A stretch of 27,576 bases of DNA from JBAZYZ01 sp041659085 (lineage in GTDB: Bacteria > Patescibacteriota > Minisyncoccia > Phycocordibacterales > VMEP01). Shown one piece after another: positions 16,463 to 22,729 of this stretch; position 1 is the first letter of the stretch; every line of letters begins with the position of its first letter. The DNA is taken from NCBI GenBank assembly GCA_041659085.1, contig JBAZYZ010000010.1, positions 1 through 27,576 of the forward strand. Direction: 5' to 3'. Both the position numbers and the translations under genes were made by a program. Below the pieces are notes generated by a model, which searched no databases, was not told where the DNA came from, and saw nothing but the letters and a program-made list of their open reading frames with translations.

Positions 16463-16536
16463 TCCGCCCCCTTGGATTCGAACCAAGGACCCCAGAGGTA
16501 TAAGCTCTGTGCTCTAACCAACTGAGCTAGGGGCGG
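16463..16536 (-). tRNA. tRNA-Ile(UAU)
   Basis: 74 nt. The acceptor CCGCCCC/GGGGCGG pairs perfectly, discriminator A. D-arm GCTC...GAGC, anticodon stem CAGAG/CTCTG with loop CTTATAC, so the anticodon is TAT (reads ATA, Ile). The T-arm is CTTGG-TTCGAAT-CCAAG. CCA is not encoded. Bacteria usually read ATA with a CAU tRNA modified by TilS; a direct UAU reader is rare. The gene starts with C1-G72, which is also uncommon. Confidence 0.92.
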
Positions 16537-16571
16537 ACGCAACTATAATTTCTCTCAAAAAACTGCCACTC

Positions 16572-16645
16572 ATAAGCTCTGTGTTCCCCGCCCGACTGAA
16601 CGATACCAATCGTTCGGGTGGGTAACCAACCGAACCGGCGGCGCA
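16572..16645 (-). pseudogene. Decayed 5' half of tRNA-Ile with hairpin in its D-arm
   Basis: Upstream of the intact tRNA-Ile. ATAAGCTCTGTG (plus, 16572-16583) and TAACCAAC (16623-16630) match the anticodon side and D-loop of the tRNA, in the right order, but are separated by a 36-nt insert (16587-16622). The insert folds into a hairpin: CCCGCCC with GGGTGGG, and inside it GAACGAT with ATCGTTC. The acceptor part is degenerate. The plan, broken 5' half with a hairpin in the D-arm before an intact tRNA, matches the tRNA-Ser locus. Confidence 0.55.
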
Positions 16646-16701
16646 TGGAAACATACTAACTAATGGCAACGCTTGTTGCAAATAATATCGTGTTTTTACT
16701 G

Positions 16702-16707
16702 TATAAT
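16702..16707 (+). promoter_or_regulatory. -10 box of the prepilin-like gene
   Basis: A perfect TATAAT ending 6 bases before the ATG at 16714, so the mRNA would be leaderless. The closest -35 (TTGCAA, 16676-16681) is 20 bp away, longer than ideal. Confidence 0.45.
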
Positions 16708-16713
16708 TAAGTT

Positions 16714-17430
16714 ATGAAATATAAGGCCAGTCTGTATAAAAAATTCGGCTACCTGGGACTGGCCACATTTACCTTTCTCCTTGTTGATTCGCTAATATAC
16801 ATAAAAGCCGGCATTTCAGACTGGCGGATATATACCCGCTTAATTATAGGTATTGGAGGGCTTTTAATTGACGGTTACTTGGTCTTTTTTTACAGGCAAA
16901 AACAATCCAATACCGCAGAAGACAAAAGGAGAAGCTTCACCTTGATCGAACTTTTGGTTGTGCTCGCGATAATTGGGACCCTTTCAACCACGGTTGTGGT
17001 TTCCGTAACCCCGATGAGACAAGCGGCCAGGGACTTGGAACGGGCGGTTGATATGGAGAAAGTGAAACTCGCCCTTGAAACTTATTACGACATGAACGAA
17101 CAGTATCCAACCGGGGACGGAGACGGGGCGGACGGCTGGGATGTCGGCAACCAAAACCTCCCATTCCTTACCCAAAATAACGTAAGCGAACTCGGAAACG
17201 TGATGCCAGACCCTCCGCGCGACTCTACGGCTTCAGGCAATGATTCCGGCTACAAATACAAGCTGTACAATGCGGGAGAAAACGGCTGTGATATAAACAA
17301 AGGGCGTTATTATGTTCTGGTCGTAAAACAAATGGAGAGCAAGAATCCGCCAACAGGTCCGGGCTGGAAATGCGGCTACAAGGACTGGGGCAATGAAGGA
17401 GATTGGGTTTATGGCAAGTATGAACACTAG
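16714..17430 (+). CDS. Prepilin-like protein with a two-helix membrane extension
   Basis: 238 aa. Residues 1-65 contain two membrane helices (about 11-31 and 41-60). Then KRRS|FTLIELLVVLAIIG (residues 71-88) is a pilin signal and helix with Glu79 at +5, but Ser74 replaces the near-invariant Gly at -1. The C-terminal domain has a pilin-like YYDMNEQYP and a GYKYKLYNAGENGC region with two Cys. Classic prepilins have leaders of about 6-25 residues, so this is either a fusion or a pilin-like protein held permanently in the membrane. It lies outside the pilus cluster, alone on the plus strand, with its own -10 box. Processing by PilD is doubtful. Confidence 0.82.
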   Translation: MKYKASLYKKFGYLGLATFTFLLVDSLIYIKAGISDWRIYTRLIIGIGGLLIDGYLVFFYRQKQSNTAEDKRRSFTLIELLVVLAIIGTLSTTVVVSVTPMRQAARDLERAVDMEKVKLALETYYDMNEQYPTGDGDGADGWDVGNQNLPFLTQNNVSELGNVMPDPPRDSTASGNDSGYKYKLYNAGENGCDINKGRYYVLVVKQMESKNPPTGPGWKCGYKDWGNEGDWVYGKYEH

Positions 17431-17627
17431 CGACAATAGGTGTTGAGTCTAAGGAACCCGCCGGCGTATAAACACGGTCAGGCAATCCCTGGACTCGTTT
17501 GGTGTTCGCTTAGCTCACACTGACCCGCTCCAAAGCGGCATGGATTTGCCATATTTTGTCCCACTCGGCTTGGTAATAAACGGTGCAGATCAAACCCGAT
17601 CAAGCGGACCGGGATAACCGCAAAAAG
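17431..17627. other. Non-coding gap with several hairpins
   Basis: A 197-bp gap between two converging genes with no ORF of note. Small perfect hairpins are visible: CCGCT-CCAA-AGCGG (17524-17537), ATGG-ATTTG-CCAT (17539-17551) and a nested CGGT/CCCG...CGGG/ACCG at 17580-17620. None is followed by a T-run, so no terminator can be assigned to ftsH or the prepilin-like gene. It could be a small RNA or just decayed sequence. Confidence 0.3.
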
Positions 17628-19568
17628 TTAACTGATTTCCGCCAAATTCAATTCCTCTTTTTTCTTCGGAATGATGCCGTTCGCAATTAAAATCTTTTCA
17701 AATTCCTCACGCTCAAGCGTTTCAACCGCTATCAATTCCCTAGCGATTGCATCAAGCGCTTTTCGGTATTCTGTTATGGCGCGTGAGGCCTTCTTCAGAG
17801 CTTCGTCCATAATCCGCGAAACTTCCCCGTCAATTTTGGCGCTCATCTCTTCAGAATATTCCCGCCCCGACACTCCCGCGCCAAAAATAACCCTTCCTCC
17901 CATCCCCTCCAAAGCGACAGTTCCTATTTTGTCCGACATCCCGTATTTGGTGACCATGTCGCGGGCAAGAGCAGTTGAAACCTGCAAATCGTTTGACGGT
18001 CCGGTGGTCACATCGCCAAAAATTTCTTTCTCGGCCACAAACCCGCCCAAGGCTACGGCGATGTCATCCAGAAATTCGCTTCGCGACTGCAATCTTCTTT
18101 CTTCAAGGGGGAGTTTTAGAGTGTAACCGCCGGCGGAACCGCGGGCAATTATGGAAATCTTGTGCACCGGATCGGCGAACGGAAGGACTGAGGCCAAGAG
18201 AGCATGTCCGGCTTCGTGATAAGCGGTAATCTCTTTTTCTTTTGCCGAAAGAACATGGCTTTTCCTTTCCGGACCGAGCATTACTTTCTCCACCGACCGA
18301 ATCAGGTCATATTGTGAAATTTTCTTCCGGTTTTCCCGGGCGGCCAAAATCGCGCCTTCATTCATAAGCGAATACAAATCCGCGCCGGAGAATCCCGGAG
18401 TGCGTTCGGCAATAGTCCGCAAATTCACATCTTCGCCAAACGGTTTTTTGGTTGAGTGCACTTTGAGTATTTCTTCGCGGTCTTTTCTGTCAGGGAGTTC
18501 GAGTATAACCCTGCGGTCAAAACGGCCCGGACGCAGAAGCGCCGGGTCCAAAACATCGGGCCGGTTGGTCGCCGACATCACAATAACTTTTTCGGTAGGC
18601 TCAAAACCGTCCATCTCAACCAATATCTGATTTAGGGTTTGCTCCCGTTCATCATTTCCTCCGCCTACGCCGGTCCCGCGCACCCGTCCAACTGCGTCAA
18701 TTTCATCAACAAAAATAATAGCCGGCGCCGCCTTTTTGGCCATGGCAAAAAGGTCGCGCACCCGGGAAGCGCCGACTCCGACAAACATTTCCACGAATTC
18801 CGAGCCGGACAAGTGGAAAAACGGAACTCCAGCTTCCCCCGCTACCGCTCTCGCGAGCAAAGTCTTGCCGGTGCCAGGCGCGCCCATAAGCAACACTCCT
18901 TTCGGTATGCGCGCGCCGATATCCAGGAATTTTTTAGGGCTTTTCAGAAACTCCACTATTTCCTGCAGCTCCTCCTTGGCCTCTTTGGACCCGGCAACAT
19001 CTTTAAACGTCACCCTCTGGTTAGTATCGGCGGGATCAATGACCCGGGCCTTAGATTGTCCGAAGGTGAAAGCCTGCATGCCGGCGCCTTTAACCTGGCG
19101 CGTGAGCATCCAGAATATTCCCAGTATAAAAATTATGGGCAGCGCTATCGGTAAAATATTCAAAAGCCAAAACCCCCACCCCCGGTCGCTTTTTATTTCA
19201 ATCTGAACCGCGGCAATTTTATCTTTCGGCACGCCGTAATTGGATAGAGTTTCCGACAACGAAGACTCGGGTTCTTTTTTTGAGGTTTTCACGCTTCCGT
19301 CTTTGAATTCAATCAAGAGCGTGTCCCCGGTAATGCCTATCTTCTTTATTTGCCCGACCATTGTGCTTGAAGCTACTTCGGAAAGCGCTATATCCGCGTC
19401 TTTTTTGGATGTGCCGGACAGATAGGAGTAGAGCCCCGAGAGAAGCATGAATATGATTACAACCGAAAGGATGTTTGAGACCAGCTGGATCAAACTCTGT
19501 TTAGGGGATTTAGTCCCCTTTTTTTCCGGCTGTTTCTGTTTGTTAAATTTGGGGAATTTTATGGGCAT
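17628..19568 (-). CDS. ftsH: Membrane AAA+ zinc metalloprotease FtsH
   Basis: 646 aa from ATG 19568 (a TTG three codons earlier is in frame). Two membrane helices (about 32-50 and 135-155) flank a short extracytoplasmic domain. The AAA+ module has Walker A GAPGTGKT (229-236), Walker B IIFVDEIDA, and the second region of homology with the arginine finger (NRPDVLDPALLRPGRFDR). The zinc site is HEAGH (451-455) with Asp527 in GPSNDLQ as third ligand. FtsH degrades membrane and some soluble proteins, including tagged ones, so it may act downstream of the tmRNA nearby. Length and all motifs are normal. It is transcribed from its own promoter. Confidence 0.97.
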   Translation of the reverse strand: MPIKFPKFNKQKQPEKKGTKSPKQSLIQLVSNILSVVIIFMLLSGLYSYLSGTSKKDADIALSEVASSTMVGQIKKIGITGDTLLIEFKDGSVKTSKKEPESSLSETLSNYGVPKDKIAAVQIEIKSDRGWGFWLLNILPIALPIIFILGIFWMLTRQVKGAGMQAFTFGQSKARVIDPADTNQRVTFKDVAGSKEAKEELQEIVEFLKSPKKFLDIGARIPKGVLLMGAPGTGKTLLARAVAGEAGVPFFHLSGSEFVEMFVGVGASRVRDLFAMAKKAAPAIIFVDEIDAVGRVRGTGVGGGNDEREQTLNQILVEMDGFEPTEKVIVMSATNRPDVLDPALLRPGRFDRRVILELPDRKDREEILKVHSTKKPFGEDVNLRTIAERTPGFSGADLYSLMNEGAILAARENRKKISQYDLIRSVEKVMLGPERKSHVLSAKEKEITAYHEAGHALLASVLPFADPVHKISIIARGSAGGYTLKLPLEERRLQSRSEFLDDIAVALGGFVAEKEIFGDVTTGPSNDLQVSTALARDMVTKYGMSDKIGTVALEGMGGRVIFGAGVSGREYSEEMSAKIDGEVSRIMDEALKKASRAITEYRKALDAIARELIAVETLEREEFEKILIANGIIPKKKEELNLAEIS

Positions 19569-19591
19569 ACAATGCAAGCTGCGTAAGGGAC

Positions 19592-19597
19592 ATTATA
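19592..19597 (-). promoter_or_regulatory. -10 box of ftsH
   Basis: TATAAT on the minus strand, 23 bases before the ATG at 19568. The -35 at 17 bp (CTTTCC) is poor. The gap to the upstream gene is only 90 bp, so read-through is also possible. Confidence 0.4.
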
Positions 19598-19658
19598 CAT
19601 TAAAAAAGGATGGTGGAAAGAGCGCTCGGCGCCGGTATTTTGCCACGCTTAATCAAAG

Positions 19659-20765
19659 CTACTTTGCAAGGTTGAAACTCTTGGTAACGGCCTTGCTCGG
19701 AGCGGCGGCTCCATTAACAACCGGCTCCAACTTGACCGTAACCGTCGTTATGGTTTTTGATTTATTGCTGAAAACAAAATCCGCGTAATCATTCGCGCCA
19801 AATTTTTGCCCAACACCGGCGCAGCTGAAGACTTTTTTTGTGTTCCCCTTGGTTACAAGGGTAACTGACACCTTTGGTGGACAGACCATTGATACCGAAA
19901 CTCCGTCAGCGTTGGACATTTTCCAAGAGACCCGTTTCGCGTTTGTTCCAAGAGATGAGCGGTCAGACACACTAAAACTGTCCGCCACGGGCGCTTTCGG
20001 GATTTGGGTTTGTTGCACGGGACCGATTATAACCGGCTTAGGCGATGCCTGGACGCTTTTCGGGGCAGAGCCGGAAGTTTGCTGAACGGACCTGTAATCA
20101 GAGGTGAGCGGAGCCGTCGGCACCAAGCTTTTGTCCACATAAAAACTGACTGTTTTGGCGGCATTTAAAAAAATGCTGTTATTGGCTACCGGGTATAGCC
20201 TCGCATTCATAATGAGACCGCGGCCGGTTGTGTTCCTGAAACTGAAACTGGCTCCGCTGTTTGAACCTCCCTTACGATTTTCGCCACAAGGAAAAATGTC
20301 GGTTGTGTTGGCGGCGGTTATCTTAATTCCGCCTATACACTCAAACCTCAAAGCCACCTGGTCTGCGTTTGTGGTAGACCATATAAAGCTCCATGTATTG
20401 GTATTTTTATCAATCTTCTGGGCGCTGAAGTTGAGTATTCTGGGACCACTCGACAGCAGATATCTCTTAGCCTCTACGGAATTTGCTATTTCCGACTTGA
20501 TGCTGTCATAACTTCTGCCTTTTTCAATTTCATACAGATAATAATTGATTGCATTTTGATCCGGCGCGTGACCAAGATAGGTCTGGTACGCGTCCCTAAT
20601 ATACTGTTCGCCGCTATTCCAAAACTGCGCCTTGGCGCTCGGTATCACAAGCATTATGAAAAGCGCGATAAAAAAAATAGCTAAATATTTTTTTACCCCG
20701 TGCTGTGGAAAGCCGCTCTTGATTTTTGCGCAACCGCATTTTGAATTTTTGCTGAATAAATTCAT
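19659..20765 (-). CDS. Secreted DUF4214-like protein with repeated Ig-like domains
   Basis: 368 aa from ATG 20765; an in-frame ATG at 20813 lies inside the upstream terminator and is unlikely. A signal peptide is clear (basic region, then YLAIFFIALFIMLVIPSAKA, cleavage before QFW). Next comes a DUF4214-like helical unit (YIRDAYQTYLGHAPDQNAIN). Two copies of a beta domain follow, each with a Ser/Thr-Asn-Ala-Asp word (TTNADQVALRFEC and SNADGVSVSMVC), a second Cys and an ending like NARLYPV / VKLEPV; a Pro/Ser/Gln-rich linker joins them. It is probably a cell-surface or exported protein. No partner is identified, and the biological role is unknown. Confidence 0.8.
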   Translation of the reverse strand: MNLFSKNSKCGCAKIKSGFPQHGVKKYLAIFFIALFIMLVIPSAKAQFWNSGEQYIRDAYQTYLGHAPDQNAINYYLYEIEKGRSYDSIKSEIANSVEAKRYLLSSGPRILNFSAQKIDKNTNTWSFIWSTTNADQVALRFECIGGIKITAANTTDIFPCGENRKGGSNSGASFSFRNTTGRGLIMNARLYPVANNSIFLNAAKTVSFYVDKSLVPTAPLTSDYRSVQQTSGSAPKSVQASPKPVIIGPVQQTQIPKAPVADSFSVSDRSSLGTNAKRVSWKMSNADGVSVSMVCPPKVSVTLVTKGNTKKVFSCAGVGQKFGANDYADFVFSNKSKTITTVTVKLEPVVNGAAAPSKAVTKSFNLAK

Positions 20766-20805
20766 CTTAATCCAATTATATGGCGGCAACGCCCCGGTGT
20801 CCATG

Positions 20806-20853
20806 AAAAACAAAACCCCCGTTTGCGCGATGTTGCGCGGGCGGGGGTGTTTT
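20806..20853 (-). terminator. Rho-independent terminator after the small membrane protein
   Basis: On the minus strand AAAACACCCCCG pairs with CGGGGGTTTT around an inner GCGC/GCGC stem, followed by GTTTTT. It starts 8 bases after the stop at 20861. Confidence 0.85.
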
Positions 20854-20860
20854 CCTTACT

Positions 20861-21124
20861 TCACTTTTTTTTGGAGAAACGGAGCCTAAGGCCGGAAATA
20901 ATCGCAGGGAAAGCGACAATGAAAGCAACGAGAATTTCCCCAGCCTGGTGAACCGTTTCCATCCGGAAAAACTTCCGTACCATGCGCGGAAAACTTTCCC
21001 GGGGAGGGCTGCTGTCTTCATTGAAGTCGCAACACTCTTCCACGAAATTAACGAGTGTCCGCAACAGCAACAGCACAACCAGCAAAACCAAGAGCAATAA
21101 GGCCACAACGATATTCGCAGGCAT
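20861..21124 (-). CDS. Small two-helix membrane protein, function unknown
   Basis: 87 aa. Helix 1 spans about residues 3-22 (a Leu/Val run after MPANIVV), helix 2 about 61-79 (GEILVAFIVAFPAIISGL). The loop between them is acidic with a Cys pair (EECCDFNEDSSPP), the tail basic (RLRFSKKK). Not recognised. Expression signals are strong: GAGGAGG (21129-21135) 4 bases before the ATG, a perfect TTGACA -35 with a 17-bp spacer, and a terminator after the stop. That makes it, with the 69-aa gene at 16003, one of two small orphan genes here with canonical bacterial signals. It is divergent from smpB. Confidence 0.8.
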   Translation of the reverse strand: MPANIVVALLLLVLLVVLLLLRTLVNFVEECCDFNEDSSPPRESFPRMVRKFFRMETVHQAGEILVAFIVAFPAIISGLRLRFSKKK

Positions 21125-21160
21125 AGCGCCTCCTCGCGGTTATAAACATTACTGACGGAA

Positions 21161-21189
21161 ACTCTAGTGTCTTTCACGCTTCTTGTCAA
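21161..21189 (-). promoter_or_regulatory. Promoter of the small membrane protein
   Basis: Minus strand: -35 TTGACA (21184-21189, consensus), 17-bp spacer, -10 TAGAGT (21161-21166). A start near 21155 leaves a leader of about 30 nt with a strong Shine-Dalgarno site. Its -35 overlaps the -35 of the smpB promoter. Confidence 0.6.
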
Positions 21190-21212
21190 AGAGCGGTCAG
21201 TCAACGTATCAT
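21183..21212 (+). promoter_or_regulatory. Promoter of smpB
   Basis: -35 TTGTCA (21183-21188), 18-bp spacer, -10 TATCAT (21207-21212). The predicted start (about 21218) falls at the base of the hairpin described next. It overlaps the divergent promoter over five bases. Confidence 0.5.
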
Positions 21213-21215
21213 AGG

Positions 21216-21268
21216 GGGAACCTGCCCAAAAAATAATCACATTGTGTTTATTTTTGGGGCAGGTTCCC
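21216..21268 (+). promoter_or_regulatory. Long hairpin in the smpB leader
   Basis: GGGAACCTGCCC (21216-21227) pairs perfectly with GGGCAGGTTCCC (21257-21268), and the pairing continues inward through AAAAATAA/TTATTTTT. The stem ends 3 bases before the smpB ATG and there is no Shine-Dalgarno site. It makes up almost the whole predicted leader. It could set mRNA stability or translation; no ligand-binding pattern is visible. Confidence 0.55.
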
Positions 21269-21271
21269 AAA

Positions 21272-21712
21272 ATGTCACTCATAGAAAACAAAAAAACCCA
21301 TTTCAACTACGAGATTCTGGAAAAACTTGATGCCGGAATAGAACTCTCGGGCCACGAAGTGAAGTCGCTAAAAAACAAACAAGGCTCTTTAGAAGGAGCC
21401 TATATCATAGTGCGCGGCAGGGAAGTCTACCTTATAAACGCGCACATCCCCGCCTATCAGCCGGCTAACGCGCCAAAAGACTACGACCCTTACCGTAACC
21501 GGCGGCTTCTTCTTACCAAAAAAGAGATTGCGGAGTTATCTTTGGCGGAAGGAACCAAAGGATTGACAATAGTACCAATTTCAGTGTATAATAAAGGGCG
21601 TAAATTAAAACTCTCTTTTGGCATCGGCAAAGGAAAGAAAAAAGCCGATAAACGCGAATCCATCAAGAAACGCGATACCGAAAGAGAGCTGGGGAGAACA
21701 TTGAAAAGATAA
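21272..21712 (+). CDS. smpB: SsrA-binding protein SmpB
   Basis: 146 aa from ATG 21272; an in-frame TTG at 21242 lies inside the leader hairpin. The sequence follows the family throughout: NKKTHFNYEILEKLDAGIEL, GHEVKSLKNKQGSL, YLINAHIPAY, then RRLLLTKKEI. The C-terminal tail is Lys/Arg-rich (KGKKKADKRESIKKRDTERE) and in the family enters the mRNA channel. SmpB delivers alanyl-tmRNA to ribosomes stalled on broken mRNA. The tmRNA gene starts 13 bases after its stop, on the same strand, so both parts of trans-translation are probably expressed together. Confidence 0.96.
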   Translation: MSLIENKKTHFNYEILEKLDAGIELSGHEVKSLKNKQGSLEGAYIIVRGREVYLINAHIPAYQPANAPKDYDPYRNRRLLLTKKEIAELSLAEGTKGLTIVPISVYNKGRKLKLSFGIGKGKKKADKRESIKKRDTERELGRTLKR

Positions 21713-21725
21713 ATAATTTACACAC

Positions 21726-22131
21726 GGGGATGATCGGCCTAGACAAGAGCCAATCGTCTTTATGAGCAATGCCGAGGCGCGCGAACCTCGTTAAAACCGC
21801 GCAAACCATAAATGCTAAAACCGCATTTGGCAAAGTTGTTTCTCCGTATTTTACGGTCGGCGACTTTGTTTTCGCCCGCGCCTAAATTTATTTAGCCGCA
21901 AGCCATCTGTCTTCGGGGTGTTCAATTACGAAGAACGGGTGTAATACACTTTGAACTAGAGTCCGCGACCGTTTCGGCGCGATACTTGAAATCCAGAAGC
22001 TGGATAAATGAAGATTTTGCCTGTTCCCTACTTCATTTATCAAGATCCGCGCAAGCGGAGGAAACAGGCTAAGCATTGTAGAATCCTAAAGACTTTTCTT
22101 TTGCACGGCGGTTCGATTCCGCCCATCTCCA
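21726..22131 (+). ncRNA. ssrA: Transfer-messenger RNA (tmRNA)
   Basis: One-piece tmRNA of about 406 nt. The tRNA-like ends pair as GGGGATG (21726-21732) with CATCTCC (22124-22130), discriminator A; the T-arm GGCGG-TTCGATT-CCGCC lies just before. Pseudoknot 1 is visible: stem CGAGG (21773-21777)/CCTCG (21786-21790), whose loop GCGCG pairs with CGCGC (21798-21802). Exactly 11 nt later, as in E. coli, is the resume codon GCT (21814). The tag frame runs to TAA at 21883-21885: 23 residues beginning AKTAFG and ending GDFVFARA. CCA is not encoded. Works with SmpB next door. Confidence 0.93.
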
Positions 22132-22189
22132 CTCGACTCGTTCTGCTTTTAGTAAAAAGCAGAACTCGCTCGTGGTAAACCACAGCGAC

Positions 22190-22219
22190 AAAAAACCGCG
22201 GCTAATGTCGCGGTTTTTT
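22190..22219 (+). terminator. Rho-independent terminator of smpB-ssrA
   Basis: Perfect 11-bp stem AAAAAACCGCG (22190-22200) with CGCGGTTTTTT (22209-22219), 8-nt loop. Another hairpin, TTCTGCTTTT-AGTA-AAAAGCAGAA (22141-22164), lies directly after the tmRNA and may guide 3' processing. Confidence 0.85.
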
Positions 22220-22223
22220 GTTA

Positions 22224-22590
22224 GTCGAGTGTCCCGAGGCACTCGAGGGACTACTTGCATTTTGTCTTAATCAAGAATTGATAGATAATATACTTATGCC
22301 TTTTGTCTACATGATAAAAAATTCTGCTAATAAACTTTATGTAGGAATTACGGAAAATCCTGTTGAACGTTTGAATTATCACAATTCAAGACAAGGTGCA
22401 AAATTTACAAAATACTTATCGGATTTTGAGATTGTATTCCTTGAAAAATACCAAACCATGCCTGAAACAAGGCAAAGAGAAATTCAAATAAAAAAATGGC
22501 GTAGGGATAAAAAAGAAGCTCTTATAAATATGTTCAATCGTGGGTTACCAACCAAACTAAAGTAACGAGAACACTTAGTAACTCGTGACC
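22224..22590 (+). repeat. Structured element C carrying the GIY-YIG gene
   Basis: The left side reads GTCGAG (22224-22229), then a hairpin (GTCCC 22231-22235 with GGGAC 22247-22251), then TACTTGCATTTT. The right side reads CTTAGTAACTCGTGACCG (22574-22591). In element A the same words are close together: GTCGCGAGTACTTGGCATTTT and CTTAGCAACTCGTGACCG. The GIY-YIG ORF (22296-22565) thus sits exactly where A and B have only a short loop. The element lies between ssrA and tRNA-Ala(GGC). Confidence 0.6.
22296..22565 (+). CDS. Small GIY-YIG nuclease
   Basis: 89 aa from ATG 22296. A one-domain GIY-YIG (UvrC/Intron-type) nuclease: VYMIKNSANKLYVGITENPVERL supplies the two Tyr motif strands (here VYM and YVG) and the following Arg; HN, then ETRQREIQIKKW carries the metal-binding Glu. 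No DNA-binding domain is added. A frame extension to 22218 runs into the terminator and is not used. A TTGTCT (22262-22267)/17 bp/ATAATA (22285-22290) promoter lies just upstream. The gene is clearly richer in A+T than its neighbours, suggesting a foreign origin. It is embedded in element C, which points to a homing or mobility role. Confidence 0.9.
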   Translation: MPFVYMIKNSANKLYVGITENPVERLNYHNSRQGAKFTKYLSDFEIVFLEKYQTMPETRQREIQIKKWRRDKKEALINMFNRGLPTKLK

Positions 22591-22612
22591 GATGAACCGT
22601 ACTCGGCATTTC

Positions 22613-22641
22613 TTGAATCCACCACCAAAACCCGCTACAAT
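22613..22641 (+). promoter_or_regulatory. Promoter of tRNA-Ala(GGC)
   Basis: -35 TTGAAT (22613-22618), 17-bp spacer, -10 TACAAT (22636-22641). Predicted start about 22648, 11 bases before the tRNA. Confidence 0.55.
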
Positions 22642-22658
22642 AGGTCGGTATTAAATAA

Positions 22659-22729
22659 GGGCTCATAGTATAGCGGTAATACGTATCCATGGCATGGATA
22701 AGTTCGGGGTTCGACTCCCCGTGAGTCCA
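22659..22729 (+). tRNA. tRNA-Ala(GGC)
   Basis: 71 nt. Acceptor GGGCTCA/TGAGTCC contains the G3.U70 wobble pair that identifies alanine tRNAs. D-arm GTAT...ATAC, anticodon stem TATCC/GGATA with loop ATGGCAT (anticodon GGC), T-arm CGGGG/CCCCG. Discriminator A; CCA not encoded. Element B starts right after it. Confidence 0.95.

Noticed and set aside
22218..22295. 26-codon upstream extension of the GIY-YIG frame.
   Set aside because: It begins inside the T-run of the ssrA terminator and the extra residues are not GIY-YIG-like; the promoter lies within it.
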